Source of the DNA: Streptomyces diastatochromogenes | Lineage (GTDB): Bacteria; Actinomycetota; Actinomycetes; Streptomycetales; Streptomycetaceae | Reading direction: 5' to 3' | Length of the DNA stretch: 41,796 bases | Assembly (NCBI GenBank): GCA_001550305.1 | Contig: LRTP01000409.1 | Location: forward strand, 1-41,796 | Position numbers and translations under genes: made by a program | The notes under the pieces: model-generated | The model's input: only the letters and a program-made list of their open reading frames with translations | Databases searched by the model: none | What the model was told of the DNA's origin: nothing | In this document: positions 8,089-17,120 of the stretch, piece by piece | Numbering within the stretch: the first letter of the stretch is position 1 | Layout of the letters: each line of letters opens with the position of its first letter

Positions 8089-9492
8089 ATGAGCACCACG
8101 GAGCGTCCCAGGATCCTCGTAGTAGGCGGTGGGTACGTAGGCCTGTACGCAGCTCGGCGCATTCTCAAGAAGATGCGCTACGGCGAGGCGACCGTCACGG
8201 TCGTCGACCCCCGGTCGTACATGACCTACCAGCCCTTCCTCCCCGAAGCCGCCGCCGGCAGCATCTCCCCTCGGCACGTCGTCGTCCCGTTGCGACGCGT
8301 CCTGCCCAAGGCGGAGGTCCTCACCGGCCGGGTCACCACCATCGACCAGGACCGCAAGGTCGCCACGATCGCCCCCCTCGTGGGCGAGGCGTACGAGCTG
8401 CCTTTCGACTACCTCGTCATCGCGATGGGCGCGGTCTCCCGCACCTTCCCGATCCCCGGCCTCGCCGAACAGGGCATCGGTATGAAGGGCATCGAGGAGT
8501 CCATCGGCCTGCGCAACCACGTCCTCGAGCAGCTCGACAAGGCTGACTCGACCACGGACGAGGACATCCGCCGCAAGGCGCTCACCTTCGTCTTCGTGGG
8601 GGGTGGCTTCGCGGGTGCGGAGACCATCGGCGAGGTCGAGGACATGGCCCGCGACGCTTCGAAGTACTACACCAACGTGTCCCGCGAGGACATGCGCTTC
8701 ATCCTCGTCGACGCCGCGGACAAGATCCTCCCCGAGGTCGGCCCCAAGCTCGGCCAGTACGGCAAGGAGCACCTGGAGGGCCGTGGTGTGGAGATCTACC
8801 TCTCCACCTCCATGGACTCCTGCGTCGACGGCCACGTCGTGCTGAAGAACGGCCTCGAGGTCGACTCCAACACCATCGTGTGGACGGCCGGCGTCAAGCC
8901 GAACCCCGTCCTCTCCCGCTTCGGTCTGCCGCTCGGCCCGCGTGGTCACGTGGACACCCAGACCACCCTCCAGGTGCAGGGCACGGACTACATCTGGGCC
9001 GCCGGCGACAACGCCCAGGTGCCGGACGTCGCCGCGCGCAAGGCCGGGGTCGAGAACGCCTGGTGCCCGCCGAACGCGCAGCACGCGCTCCGTCAGGCGA
9101 AGGTCCTCGGCGACAACGTGGTCTCCGGCATGCGGGGCTTCCCGCAGAAGGAGTACTCGCACTCCAACAAGGGCGCTGTCGCGGGTCTCGGCCTGCACAA
9201 GGGCGTCGCGATGATCGTCATGGGCAAGATGAAGATCAAGCTCAAGGGTCGTCTGGCGTGGTACATGCACCGCGGCTACCACGGGCTGGCGATGCCGACG
9301 TGGAACCGTAAGATCCGCGTCTTCGCCGACTGGACGCTCGCGATGTTCCTCAAGCGTGAGGTCGTCTCGCTCGGTGCGATGGAGACTCCTCGTGAGGAGT
9401 TCTACGAGGCTGCGAAGCCGGCTCCGGCTCCGGCTGCCGCCGCGGCTCCGGCCGCCGCCGCCAAGACCGAGGAGAAGGCCAAGGCCTCCTGA
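8089..9492 (+). CDS. ndh: Type II NADH dehydrogenase (Ndh)
   Basis: Single-subunit, non-proton-pumping NADH:quinone oxidoreductase of 467 aa on the inner face of the membrane. The N-terminal FAD Rossmann motif is VVGGGYVGLYAA (about 9-20), the second nucleotide-binding motif TFVFVGGGFAGAET (about 166-179) binds NADH, and the FAD-contacting AAGDNAQVPDV is near residue 304. The C-terminal part (about 375-430) is amphipathic and basic, consistent with membrane association. It ends in an unusual Ala/Pro/Lys-rich tail (PAPAPAAAAAPAAAAKTEEKAKAS), common in Streptomyces homologues. The ATG has only a weak Shine-Dalgarno sequence. An upstream Rex-like site suggests induction at high NADH/NAD ratio. 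Confidence 0.95.
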   Translation: MSTTERPRILVVGGGYVGLYAARRILKKMRYGEATVTVVDPRSYMTYQPFLPEAAAGSISPRHVVVPLRRVLPKAEVLTGRVTTIDQDRKVATIAPLVGEAYELPFDYLVIAMGAVSRTFPIPGLAEQGIGMKGIEESIGLRNHVLEQLDKADSTTDEDIRRKALTFVFVGGGFAGAETIGEVEDMARDASKYYTNVSREDMRFILVDAADKILPEVGPKLGQYGKEHLEGRGVEIYLSTSMDSCVDGHVVLKNGLEVDSNTIVWTAGVKPNPVLSRFGLPLGPRGHVDTQTTLQVQGTDYIWAAGDNAQVPDVAARKAGVENAWCPPNAQHALRQAKVLGDNVVSGMRGFPQKEYSHSNKGAVAGLGLHKGVAMIVMGKMKIKLKGRLAWYMHRGYHGLAMPTWNRKIRVFADWTLAMFLKREVVSLGAMETPREEFYEAAKPAPAPAAAAAPAAAAKTEEKAKAS

Positions 9493-9515
9493 CCTCCGGT
9501 CACCTGCTCGTCCCT

Positions 9516-9554
9516 GAGGGGCCTTCCGCCATCCGTGGTGCGGGAGGTCCCTTT
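9516..9554 (+). terminator. Probable ndh terminator
   Basis: An imperfect GC stem (AGGGGCCTTCCGC with GCGGGAGGTCCCT) is followed by TTTGG. It is about 25 nt past the ndh stop. A diverged dispersed-repeat copy (about 9568-9612) follows it. Confidence 0.5.
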
Positions 9555-9785
9555 GGCATTGTTCGGCCGTGGGCCGGTGCGGGCCGGTCGCGCAGTGCCC
9601 CGCACCCCTGAAAGCCTGGCGGAGTCCGGCGTTCGGGAGCGCGCGACCCTCCTGCCGCCACGAAAGAACGTGGTGGGTACAGGTATTTTGCCCAGCTGTA
9701 ACGCGGAAGGGGGACTGCGCGCGAGGCCGGTTGGTGTTTACGTGGTGTTGGAGCGTTCGGGAGTGTCGTCTCGGAGGTGTACGCC

Positions 9786-11087
9786 ATGCAGGACGCCGCG
9801 CTGCGGCTGAAGAGCCTTGTCGAACAGTTGGTGGGGGCCCCGCTCCCGATCCGCATCCGCGCCTGGGACGGCTCGGAAGCGGGCCCTCCCGGCGCCCCCG
9901 CCGTTGTCGTCCGCAACCGGCGCGCCCTGCGCCGGCTGCTGTGGAAACCGGGTGAGGTGGGGCTCGCCCGGGCCTGGGTCGCCGGGGACCTGGGAGTGGA
10001 GGGCGACCTCTACACCGCGCTCGACCTGCTGTCGGGGCTCGTCTGGGACCGGGGCGAGGACGCGCGGGGCGTCGCGGAGGCCCTGCGCGATCCGGAGGTA
10101 CGGGCCGCCGTCCGCGGACTGGTGAAGATGGGCGGCCTCCCGTTGCCGCCCAGCCCGCCCCAGGAAGAGATGCGCAGGCGCCGCCGCCACCTCCACACCA
10201 AGCGCAGCGACCAGCGCGCCATCAGCCACCACTACGACGTGGGCAACGACTTCTACGAGATCGTCCTCGGGCCCTCGATGGTCTACTCGTGCGCCTACTG
10301 GGAGGACGGCGGCACCCTTGAGGACGCCCAGCGCGACAAGCTGGAACTCATCGCGCAGAAGCTCGATCTGAGGCCGGGTCAGCGGCTCCTCGACGTCGGC
10401 TGCGGCTGGGGCTCGATGGCGATCCACGCCGCCCGCGAGCACGGCGTGAGCGTCGTCGGGGTCACGCTCTCGCACGAACAGGCCGCGTACGCCCGTAAGA
10501 GGGTCGCGGACGAGGGGCTGACCGACCGGGTGGAGATCCGGGTGCAGGACTACCGGGACGTCGCCGACGGGCCGTACGACGCGATCTCCTCCATCGGCAT
10601 GGCCGAACACGTGGGCGCCGAGCGCTACCTGGAGTACGCCGAGGTGCTGTACAGCCTCCTCAAGCCGGGCGGACGGTTGCTCAACCACCAGATCGCACGG
10701 CCGCCCCGGCGCGACGAGTCGGCCTACGACGTCGACGAGTTCATCGACGCCTACGTCTTCCCGGACGGCGAGCTCGCGCCCATCGGCACGACCGTCACCC
10801 AGTTGGAACGCGCCGGGTTCGAGGTCCGCGACGTCGAGTCGATCCGCGAGCACTACGCCCTCACGCTCCGCCGCTGGGTCACCAACCTGGAGGCGCAGTG
10901 GGCGCGGGCCGTGGCGCTCACCGGTCCGGGCCGCGCCCGCGTCTGGCGTCTCTACATGGCGGCCTCCGCGGTCGCCTTCGAGCGCAACCGCATCGGCGTC
11001 AACCAGGTACTGGCGATCAGGACCCCCGAGCCCTCCGGCGCCTCCGGAATGCCCCTGCGGGCCAGAACCTGGAACCCGGCCCACTGA
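9786..11087 (+). CDS. Cyclopropane-fatty-acid synthase family SAM methyltransferase
   Basis: Predicted 433-aa enzyme that would use S-adenosylmethionine to add a methylene or methyl group to unsaturated acyl chains of membrane lipids. The N-terminal 130 residues match the lipid-binding CFA region. HHYDVGNDFYEIVLGPSMVYSCAYW (about 144-168) is the family hallmark, and the SAM-binding LLDVGCGWGSM (about 201-211) and SIGMAEHVG (about 269-277) follow. ATG 9786 is chosen because GGAGG (9772-9776) lies 8-9 nt before it; an in-frame GTG 9777 overlaps that site. The gene converges on an ABC exporter, with a shared terminator between. Some CFA-family members make other modified lipids, so the exact product is not certain. 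Confidence 0.88.
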   Translation: MQDAALRLKSLVEQLVGAPLPIRIRAWDGSEAGPPGAPAVVVRNRRALRRLLWKPGEVGLARAWVAGDLGVEGDLYTALDLLSGLVWDRGEDARGVAEALRDPEVRAAVRGLVKMGGLPLPPSPPQEEMRRRRRHLHTKRSDQRAISHHYDVGNDFYEIVLGPSMVYSCAYWEDGGTLEDAQRDKLELIAQKLDLRPGQRLLDVGCGWGSMAIHAAREHGVSVVGVTLSHEQAAYARKRVADEGLTDRVEIRVQDYRDVADGPYDAISSIGMAEHVGAERYLEYAEVLYSLLKPGGRLLNHQIARPPRRDESAYDVDEFIDAYVFPDGELAPIGTTVTQLERAGFEVRDVESIREHYALTLRRWVTNLEAQWARAVALTGPGRARVWRLYMAASAVAFERNRIGVNQVLAIRTPEPSGASGMPLRARTWNPAH

Positions 11088-11106
11088 CAGTGGTCCGCCG
11101 ACGACC

Positions 11107-11137
11107 GGGGCCCCGTTCCGATCCGGAACGGGGCCCC
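11107..11137. terminator. Bidirectional terminator between convergent genes
   Basis: Perfect 14-bp stem (GGGGCCCCGTTCCG / CGGAACGGGGCCCC) with a 3-nt loop, placed midway between the stop codons of the CFA-family and permease genes. Confidence 0.8.
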
Positions 11138-11159
11138 GATGTTCGTCACCGCTTCTCCG

Positions 11160-13688
11160 CTACTCCGACTTGATCGCCGACAGCATGTTCAGGCGGGACG
11201 CCCGGCGGGCCGGCCACAGCGCGGCCAGCACGCCGACCGTCCCCGCGAGGAGCAGGAAGAGAGCCATCCGGGCCCAGGGCAGGACCAGTTCGTACGTCGA
11301 CATCTTGCTGCCGACGAGCTCGCCGGCCGCCCAGCCGAAGAACACGCCCAGGCCGATGCCGAGCACGCCGCCGAAGAGCGAGATGACCAGGGACTCCAGG
11401 CGGACCATCCGCTTGATGCCCTTGCGGTCGAGGCCGATCGCGCGGAGCATCCCGATCTCCTGGGAGCGCTCGAAGACCGACATGGCCAGGGTGTTGATGA
11501 CACCGAGCACGGCGACGATGACCGCCATGGCGAGCAGGCCGTAGAGCATGTTCAGGAGCAGGGTGAACATCTGCGCGATGTTGTTGGAGATGTCCTTCTT
11601 GTCCTGGACCTGGACGGCCGGGTTGTTGCCGAGGGCCTTCTCCAGCTTGTTCTTGGTCGCGTCGGACGTGCCGTCGGCAGTCTTCAGCATGACCTGCATG
11701 TCGGCGACGTCCGTCAGGTGCGGGGAGAGCGTCGCGTTGTCGACCATGATGCCGTTGATCATCATGTTGCCGTGGTAGATCCCGGCGACGGTGAGGCGCT
11801 GCTTCTTGCCGTCCTCGTAGGAGACCGTGAGGTCCGAACCGGCCTTCCATCCGTGCGACTTGGCGGTGTCGTCGTCCACGACCACCTGGGTGCCGCCGAC
11901 CTTGAAGGCGCCCTCGACGAGCGTGAGGTCGGTGAGCTTGGCGATGGACTCGCCGTTGACGCCCGCCAGCAACTCGGACGTGCCGTCGATGCGCGAGGGG
12001 GAGGTGCGCAGGGGGCTGGTGTCGGTGACACCGTCGAGGCCGGCGAGGGTCTTCGCGACCTCCGGGGAGAGGGGGACGCGGTTCGCCATCGACACGACGT
12101 AGTCCGCCTTGATCGCGGAGCTGGCCATCTTGTCGATCGACTTCTGCAGGCTGCCCGCCATCACCGTCATACCGGTGATCAGGGTGAGCCCGATCATCAG
12201 GGCGGAGGCGGTGGCGGCCGTGCGGCGCGGGTTGCGCACCGAGTTCTGGCGGGCCAGCTTGCCGGAGACCCCGAAGACACGGAGCACCGGGGCCGCGGCC
12301 GCGATCAGGGGGCGGGAGAGCAGCGGGGTCAGCACGAAGACGCCGATGATGAGGAGGACCGCGCCGAGACCCATCGGGGCCTGGCCGTCCGAGCCGCTCA
12401 TGGTCGTCGCGTACAGGACGACGGCGACACCGGTCGCGGCGAACAGGGCGCCGATCGTGTTCCGTACGACCAGGGACTTCGTCGTCGCCTGCGCGTGCAC
12501 GCTGCTCATCGCGGCGACCGGCGGGATCTTCGCGGCGCGGCGGCCGGGCAGCCAGGCGGCCAGCATGGTGATGAGGATGCCGACGAGCAGGGCCGTGGCG
12601 ATCGTGCCGGGCGAGATCACCAGCGGGCCGTCCGGGACGGTGGCGCCGAGCGAGCCCATCAGCGAGCGCATGCCCGCGCCGATGCCGATGCCCGCGAGCA
12701 GACCCGCCACCGCGGCGACCGTGCCGACGACGAAGGCCTCGACGAGCACGGAGCGGGTGACCTGGCGGCGGGAGGCGCCGACGGCGCGCAGCAGGGCGAG
12801 TTCCTTGGTGCGCTGGGCGACCAGCATGGTGAAGGTGTTGGCGATGATGAACGTACCGACGAACAGCGCGATGCCCGCGAAGACCAGCAGGCCGGTCTTC
12901 ATGCCGCTCATCGCGGAGGCGATCGAGCTCGCCTGGTCGTCGGCGAGCTGCTTGCCGGTGGTGGTGGAGGCGACGCCCTTAGGGATGACCTGGTCGAGGG
13001 CGGCGCGCAGGGCGGTCTGGCTGGTGCCGGACGCGGCCTTCACGTCGATCTCGTCGTACTCGCCGACGCGGTGGAAGAGCTGCTGCGCGGTCGCCGTGTC
13101 GAAGAGGGCGAGGCTGCCGCCGGCCGCGACGTTGCCGTCGTCGGTGGTGAACACGCCGGCGACGGTGGGGGCGAGGACGGGGCCGTCGACGGACAGCCGT
13201 ACCGTGTCGCCGACCTTGTAGCCCGCGCGCCTCGCGGTCTCCGAGTCGATCGCGACCTCGTTCTTGCCCTTGGGCGCGTGGCCGCTGGTCAGCGGGTAGC
13301 GGGCGTCCTTGGTGCCCCAGTAGTTGCCGCCCTGCGACTGGAAGCCGCTGCCGACGAGTTTGCCGTCCTTGTCGGCTATCGCGGTGAAGCCGGTCACGAC
13401 GCCCATGGTGGAGCCGGCGCCGGGGACCTTGGAGGCCTTCTCGAGCAGTGCCTGCGTGAGCTTCTGCTCCTTGCCGACCTTGTCGCCCTTGTCGTCCTGG
13501 GCCTTGGGCTGGATGGCGACGTCGACCTGGTCGAAGCCCTTGGCGGAGCTCTTCTGGTAGGCGTCGGAGATGGTGTTGGTGAAGACCAGGGTGCCCGATA
13601 CGAACGCCACGCCGAGCATTACGGCGAGCACGGTCATCAGGAGCCTGGCCTTGTGCGCGAGCACGTTGCGCAAGGCGGTTCGGAACAT
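11160..13688 (-). CDS. ABC transporter permease, FtsX/MacB-like
   Basis: Large membrane permease of 842 aa with two FtsX-type halves. The first membrane helix is at about 17-40 (LLMTVLAVMLGVAFVSGTLVF). A large extracytoplasmic domain covers about 45-255, with a three-helix cluster at about 260-400 containing the FtsX signature (VAQRTKELALLRAVGASRRQV). A central pair of helices, a second extracytoplasmic domain and a final three-helix cluster follow (SVFERSQEIGMLRAIGLDRKGIKRMV, residues about 740-765). This duplicated layout is typical of actinobacterial MacB-like exporters of lipids, peptides or cell-envelope proteins. It lies 144 bp downstream of its ATPase, with a repeat copy between. The ATG has only a weak ribosome site, so co-transcription with the ATPase is likely. 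Confidence 0.92.
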   Translation of the reverse strand: MFRTALRNVLAHKARLLMTVLAVMLGVAFVSGTLVFTNTISDAYQKSSAKGFDQVDVAIQPKAQDDKGDKVGKEQKLTQALLEKASKVPGAGSTMGVVTGFTAIADKDGKLVGSGFQSQGGNYWGTKDARYPLTSGHAPKGKNEVAIDSETARRAGYKVGDTVRLSVDGPVLAPTVAGVFTTDDGNVAAGGSLALFDTATAQQLFHRVGEYDEIDVKAASGTSQTALRAALDQVIPKGVASTTTGKQLADDQASSIASAMSGMKTGLLVFAGIALFVGTFIIANTFTMLVAQRTKELALLRAVGASRRQVTRSVLVEAFVVGTVAAVAGLLAGIGIGAGMRSLMGSLGATVPDGPLVISPGTIATALLVGILITMLAAWLPGRRAAKIPPVAAMSSVHAQATTKSLVVRNTIGALFAATGVAVVLYATTMSGSDGQAPMGLGAVLLIIGVFVLTPLLSRPLIAAAAPVLRVFGVSGKLARQNSVRNPRRTAATASALMIGLTLITGMTVMAGSLQKSIDKMASSAIKADYVVSMANRVPLSPEVAKTLAGLDGVTDTSPLRTSPSRIDGTSELLAGVNGESIAKLTDLTLVEGAFKVGGTQVVVDDDTAKSHGWKAGSDLTVSYEDGKKQRLTVAGIYHGNMMINGIMVDNATLSPHLTDVADMQVMLKTADGTSDATKNKLEKALGNNPAVQVQDKKDISNNIAQMFTLLLNMLYGLLAMAVIVAVLGVINTLAMSVFERSQEIGMLRAIGLDRKGIKRMVRLESLVISLFGGVLGIGLGVFFGWAAGELVGSKMSTYELVLPWARMALFLLLAGTVGVLAALWPARRASRLNMLSAIKSE

Positions 13689-13754
13689 GGGGTTCTCAGT
13701 CCAGGAGGGTGAGGCGGTCGGCAGGCGGAGGGTGTGGCTGTGTCTGCGGTGAGT

Positions 13755-13812
13755 CCGTCGGACGCGGGCCGGTGGGGGCCGGGCGCGCAGTTCCCCGCGC
13801 CCCTCGAGAGCG
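13755..13812. repeat. Single copy of the dispersed GC-rich repeat
   Basis: GGGCCGGTGGGGGCCGGGCGCGCAG followed closely by TTCCCCGCGCCCCT matches the core found in the other copies. It lies in the gap between the two ABC transporter genes. Confidence 0.75.
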
Positions 13813-13832
13813 CCGGCGCGCGTCCTTCTCGG

Positions 13833-14603
13833 TCAGCTGGTGCGGCCCTTGGCGTCGAACTGCTTCATGCGGTCCAGGACGGAGTCCGCCGTCGGTCCGT
13901 ACACCTCGTCCACGATCCGTCCGTCCGCGAGGAAGACCACCCGGTCCGCGTACGCCGCCGCCACCGGGTCGTGGGTCACCATCACCACGGTCTGCCCCAA
14001 CTCCCGTACCGAGTTGCGCAGGAAGCCCAGCACCTCGGCACCCGAGCGCGAGTCGAGGTTTCCGGTCGGCTCGTCGCCGAAGATGATGTCGGGCCGGGAG
14101 GCGAGCGCGCGGGCGACGGCGACGCGCTGCTGCTGGCCGCCGGAGAGCTGGGAGGGCCGGTGGCTGAGGCGGTCGGAGAGACCGATCATCGTGATGACCT
14201 TGTCCAGCCACTCGCGGTCGGGCTTGCGGCCCGCGATGTCCATCGGGAGGGTGATGTTCTCCAGGGCCGTCAGCGTCGGCAGCAGGTTGAACGCCTGGAA
14301 GATGAAGCCGATCTTGTCCCGGCGGAGCTTGGTGAGCTGCTTGTCCTTGAGGGAGCCGAGCTCGGTCTCCCCGATGCGCACGGAGCCGGAGGAGAAGGTG
14401 TCGAGGCCCGCCACGCAGTGCATCAGCGTGGACTTGCCGGACCCCGACGGACCCATGATCGCGGTGAACTCGGCCTGCCGGAAGTCGACGGAGACCCGGT
14501 CGAGGGCGACCACCTGGGTCTCGCCCTGTCCGTAGACCTTCGACAGTTCCGTGGCGCGGGCGGCCACGGTGGTGGCCCGGTCGGCGAGGGGCGTGCTGGT
14601 CAC
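13833..14603 (-). CDS. ABC transporter ATP-binding protein (MacB/LolD-like)
   Basis: Cytosolic ATPase of 256 aa that should power the neighbouring FtsX-type permease. Walker A is GPSGSGKST (about 51-59), the Q-loop lies in FIFQAFNLLPTL (about 99-110), the ABC signature is LSGGQQQRVA (about 154-163), Walker B is DIIFGDEPTGNLDS (about 173-186) and the H-loop is VMVTHDP (about 207-213). The GDEPTGNLDS form is typical of the MacB/LolD/FtsE subfamily. The start is GTG at 14601-14603, preceded by AGGAG at about 9 nt. A separate promoter is expected in the 400-bp gap shared with bldA. Confidence 0.95.
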   Translation of the reverse strand: MTSTPLADRATTVAARATELSKVYGQGETQVVALDRVSVDFRQAEFTAIMGPSGSGKSTLMHCVAGLDTFSSGSVRIGETELGSLKDKQLTKLRRDKIGFIFQAFNLLPTLTALENITLPMDIAGRKPDREWLDKVITMIGLSDRLSHRPSQLSGGQQQRVAVARALASRPDIIFGDEPTGNLDSRSGAEVLGFLRNSVRELGQTVVMVTHDPVAAAYADRVVFLADGRIVDEVYGPTADSVLDRMKQFDAKGRTS

Positions 14604-14959
14604 GGGAGGGTGCTCCTGTCGGGACGACGGCGTTTCTGGGGACGTGTCCCATCCTCGCGGCCGTTCGGCGCCCTGGAGTCAGCCGCTGTTCCGGTTCCGG
14701 GGGCAGCCTCGGGTCGGACCGCGGACGGTCTTGTCATACCTGGGGATGAGGGCGCGCCCTGAGTGCTCCCTGAGTGCTTCCCGAGCGCCGTCCGGGTACG
14801 ACTCCTGAGGGTGCGTCCGTTCGGACGGTGAAATTCCGTCATTCCGTATACGCGGGTCTGTGCCGCCCGAAAGGCTACTGGCAAGTGCGGATGGCCCGTA
14901 CCGGGGGCTGATGCACCCTCAGACGTCAATAAAATAAGACAACATCGGTTCGCTCGCCC

Positions 14960-14988
14960 ACTGTTCGAGGGATGCGCCCCGATAGGCT
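14960..14988 (+). promoter_or_regulatory. Candidate bldA promoter (-10 TAGGCT)
   Basis: TAGGCT (14983-14988) lies 28 nt before the mature tRNA 5' end and fits the TAnnnT -10 pattern; the region 17 nt further up (CTGTT) is a poor -35. The 14604-15016 gap otherwise holds the divergent ABC promoter region and an AT-richer patch at 14925-14945, with no supported gene. Confidence 0.35.
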
Positions 14989-15016
14989 CGGATCCTCAAT
15001 GCGGAGCCCATGGCCT

Positions 15017-15099
15017 GCCCGGATGGTGGAATGCAGACACGGCGAGCTTAAACCTCGCTGCCCCTCGCGGGCGTACCGGTTCAAGTCCGGTTCCGGGCA
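15017..15099 (+). tRNA. bldA: tRNA-Leu(UAA), BldA
   Basis: Folds as a class II leucine tRNA. The acceptor stem is GCCCGGA / TCCGGGC, with discriminator A at 15099. The anticodon stem is GCGAG / CTCGC with a 7-nt loop CTTAAAC, giving anticodon TAA at 15049-15051. A long variable arm and a T-loop GGTTCAAGTCC follow. CCA is not encoded. In Streptomyces this is the only tRNA able to read UUA; because TTA is rare and confined largely to developmental, antibiotic and horizontally acquired genes, it acts as a regulator (bldA mutants are bald). The gene lies between the ABC exporter and a secreted-protein gene, transcribed opposite to the exporter. Confidence 0.96.
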
Positions 15100-15516
15100 C
15101 CTCCTCTCATATGACACCTGACCTGACAAAACGGCAGAAGGCCCCATACCTCTTTCGTGTCGCGGGAACACCGCGGGAACGCATCGTGTTCGTCCTTCAC
15201 CTCGACGGCTGCCGTTTCGCGGGTTCCTGGAATCGCGTCGACCGTGACCGGGTCGCGGCGAAATGGAGCCCCCGGCGGCGAGGCGCTCCCGCTGCCGCGC
15301 GCCGTCGTCGCCAACGGCGACTTCGAGCAGTGCCGACGGTTCCACGTCCAGCGTGAACACCGGCGCATCAGCGCGACGCTCTTCAGGGGCAACTCGGCAT
15401 CGCCGCATGACCGTTCGAGCTTCGCCCACAGGAAGAAACACGGCTCTTATGATCTCCATCTGACATGTCATGTTCCGAACGGAGGCATGCTCCGTTCATC
15501 CGATGGAAGGGTGCGT
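15100..15516. other. Gene-free stretch after bldA
   Basis: I see no supported gene in these 417 bases. A 10-bp palindrome TGACATGTCA (15461-15470) and a TATGAT (15449-15454) could form part of the promoter of the following secreted-protein gene. Confidence 0.4.
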
Positions 15517-17025
15517 GTGGCACTCATACGGACACTCAGACCGCTGGCGGTCCTCGCGGCGACGGCAGCCCTGTTCGGCGGGCTCACGGTGCAGCCCGCG
15601 ACCGCGGACGATCCCGTGGTGTCGAAACTGACCCTCGGCACCGACCAGTTCAAGATGACCGACACGAGCTACGAGTCGGCCACGAACAACCTCTACAACA
15701 ACGTCCTGACGAACCACGTCGACCTCACGGACGTCGTCACCACCGACTTCACGAAGAACTCGTCCGGGGCCACCGACACCTGGATGAATCTGCGTTCCAT
15801 GCGCGCGTGCGCCGGCGACGAGACGAAGGCGCTGCCGCCGGTGACCAAGAAGGTCGCCTGGTGCTGGTCCTCGGCGCATGCCGACGACAACACGCCGCGC
15901 TGGTTCCCGCAGGGCATGAGCACCACCGGAACCGCCGACGGGGGTGACGGCGCCATCCAGGGCAAGCACGTCACAGCGGTCGCCTGGCACTACAAGACGT
16001 TCAAGACCGACTCGGCCGGCGACCTCGAGGCCAACGACGGCTGCAAGACGAACAACCTGCTCAAGCTCACCTTCATCGACAGGGACACCGGCAAGTACCG
16101 CCACGTCCTGCTCGCCGAGCCGACCAGCACCTCGTCCAGCGCCTCGAACTTCAAGTTCGTCACCGGTCACGGCGGCGGCATCGCCTGGTACGCGAACTAC
16201 ATCTACGTCACCGACACGGCCCACGGCATCCGGGTCTTCGACATCAACAAGATGGCGAAGGTCGACACCTATGGCTCCGGCCTCAACTCGTACGGGGTCA
16301 GCGGCGGCACGTCCAGCGCCTGCGGTTACCCGTACGTGCTGCCCGAGGTGCACTACTACCAGCAGTCGGGCACGCCGGACTCGTGCGCTACCGACGCGGG
16401 CGACGGCACGCCCGACGCGCAGCAGCTCTGCTACTCCTGGCTCTCCCTCGACAAGACCGGCGGCAGCCCCTACAAGCTGGTCACGGGCGAGTGGTACGGC
16501 TCGGCGGCAGGCGGCCGCGTGGTGCGCTACCAGCTCAACCCGACGAGCGCCTCGACCTACCCGGGGCTGCTGAACATGTCCGGCGGCAAGACCGTGATCC
16601 AGGACGCCTACACGCTCCCCGGCTACTGGGGTCTGCAGGGCGGCATGACCTGGACCGACAGCGCCGGCCTGCTGAACTTCGCCTTCAGCAAGGGCTGCGG
16701 CACCAAGCCCGCGGTGTTCTCCCACACCTGGGTGGGTGACACCCGGGCTGTGACCAGCTGCGCCTCCGGCGGCAACTGGGCGGTCGGCTCGCCGCAGGCC
16801 CTCAGCTACTGGCCCAAGCTCGACGCCACCCAGGTGGACGAGCTGTGGGGGCTGACGGAGGGCATCTGCGCCGGCACCTCGCTGCGGGCCTCGTACCCGT
16901 ACGAGTTCCCGGCCATCTCCGAGAACGGCAACGCCTGCGACGGCTACAACGGTACGGACAATCTGTCGCTCCGCTCGGTCTTCGCCGTCGGTTTCACCGA
17001 CTCGGCCGTCCAGAACCTGCATTGA
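15517..17025 (+). CDS. Secreted protein of unknown function
   Basis: A 502-aa exported protein that I do not place in a family. The signal peptide is clear: VALIRTLRPLAVLAATAALFGG with an A-x-A site near QPATA (about 28). The mature part has no membrane helix and is rich in Gly, Thr, Ser, Tyr and Trp. It has about ten cysteines (for example MRACAGD, AWCWSS, DGCKTN, SACGYP, DSCATD, QLCYSW, KGCGTK, TSCASG, EGICAG, NACDGY), suggesting several disulfides outside the cell. Short repeated segments such as YVTDTAHGIRVFDINKM hint at a beta-propeller-like fold. GTG 15517 is preferred because GGAAGG sits 7 nt upstream; an ATG at 15487 is in frame but too close to its GGAGG. A stable hairpin follows the stop. 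Confidence 0.8.
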   Translation: MALIRTLRPLAVLAATAALFGGLTVQPATADDPVVSKLTLGTDQFKMTDTSYESATNNLYNNVLTNHVDLTDVVTTDFTKNSSGATDTWMNLRSMRACAGDETKALPPVTKKVAWCWSSAHADDNTPRWFPQGMSTTGTADGGDGAIQGKHVTAVAWHYKTFKTDSAGDLEANDGCKTNNLLKLTFIDRDTGKYRHVLLAEPTSTSSSASNFKFVTGHGGGIAWYANYIYVTDTAHGIRVFDINKMAKVDTYGSGLNSYGVSGGTSSACGYPYVLPEVHYYQQSGTPDSCATDAGDGTPDAQQLCYSWLSLDKTGGSPYKLVTGEWYGSAAGGRVVRYQLNPTSASTYPGLLNMSGGKTVIQDAYTLPGYWGLQGGMTWTDSAGLLNFAFSKGCGTKPAVFSHTWVGDTRAVTSCASGGNWAVGSPQALSYWPKLDATQVDELWGLTEGICAGTSLRASYPYEFPAISENGNACDGYNGTDNLSLRSVFAVGFTDSAVQNLH

Positions 17026-17049
17026 CGTACGGCGGGCACGCCTGACGCA

Positions 17050-17110
17050 CACCGGGGCGGGACCCGGACCCAGGCGCCGCCCGGCGCTCCGGGCCCCGCT
17101 CCGGATTTCT
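17050..17110 (+). terminator. Probable terminator of the secreted-protein gene
   Basis: Long GC arms, CCGGGGCGGGACCCGG and CCGGGCCCCGCTCCGG, can pair with few mismatches around a GC-rich loop and are followed by ATTTCTT. Confidence 0.5.
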
Positions 17111-17120
17111 TCGTGAACCG

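Noticed and set aside
11139..13712. An 857-codon open frame opposite the ABC permease
   Set aside because: Antisense shadow of the permease: Arg/Asp/His/Gly-rich, no domains, while the permease frame has clear FtsX motifs.
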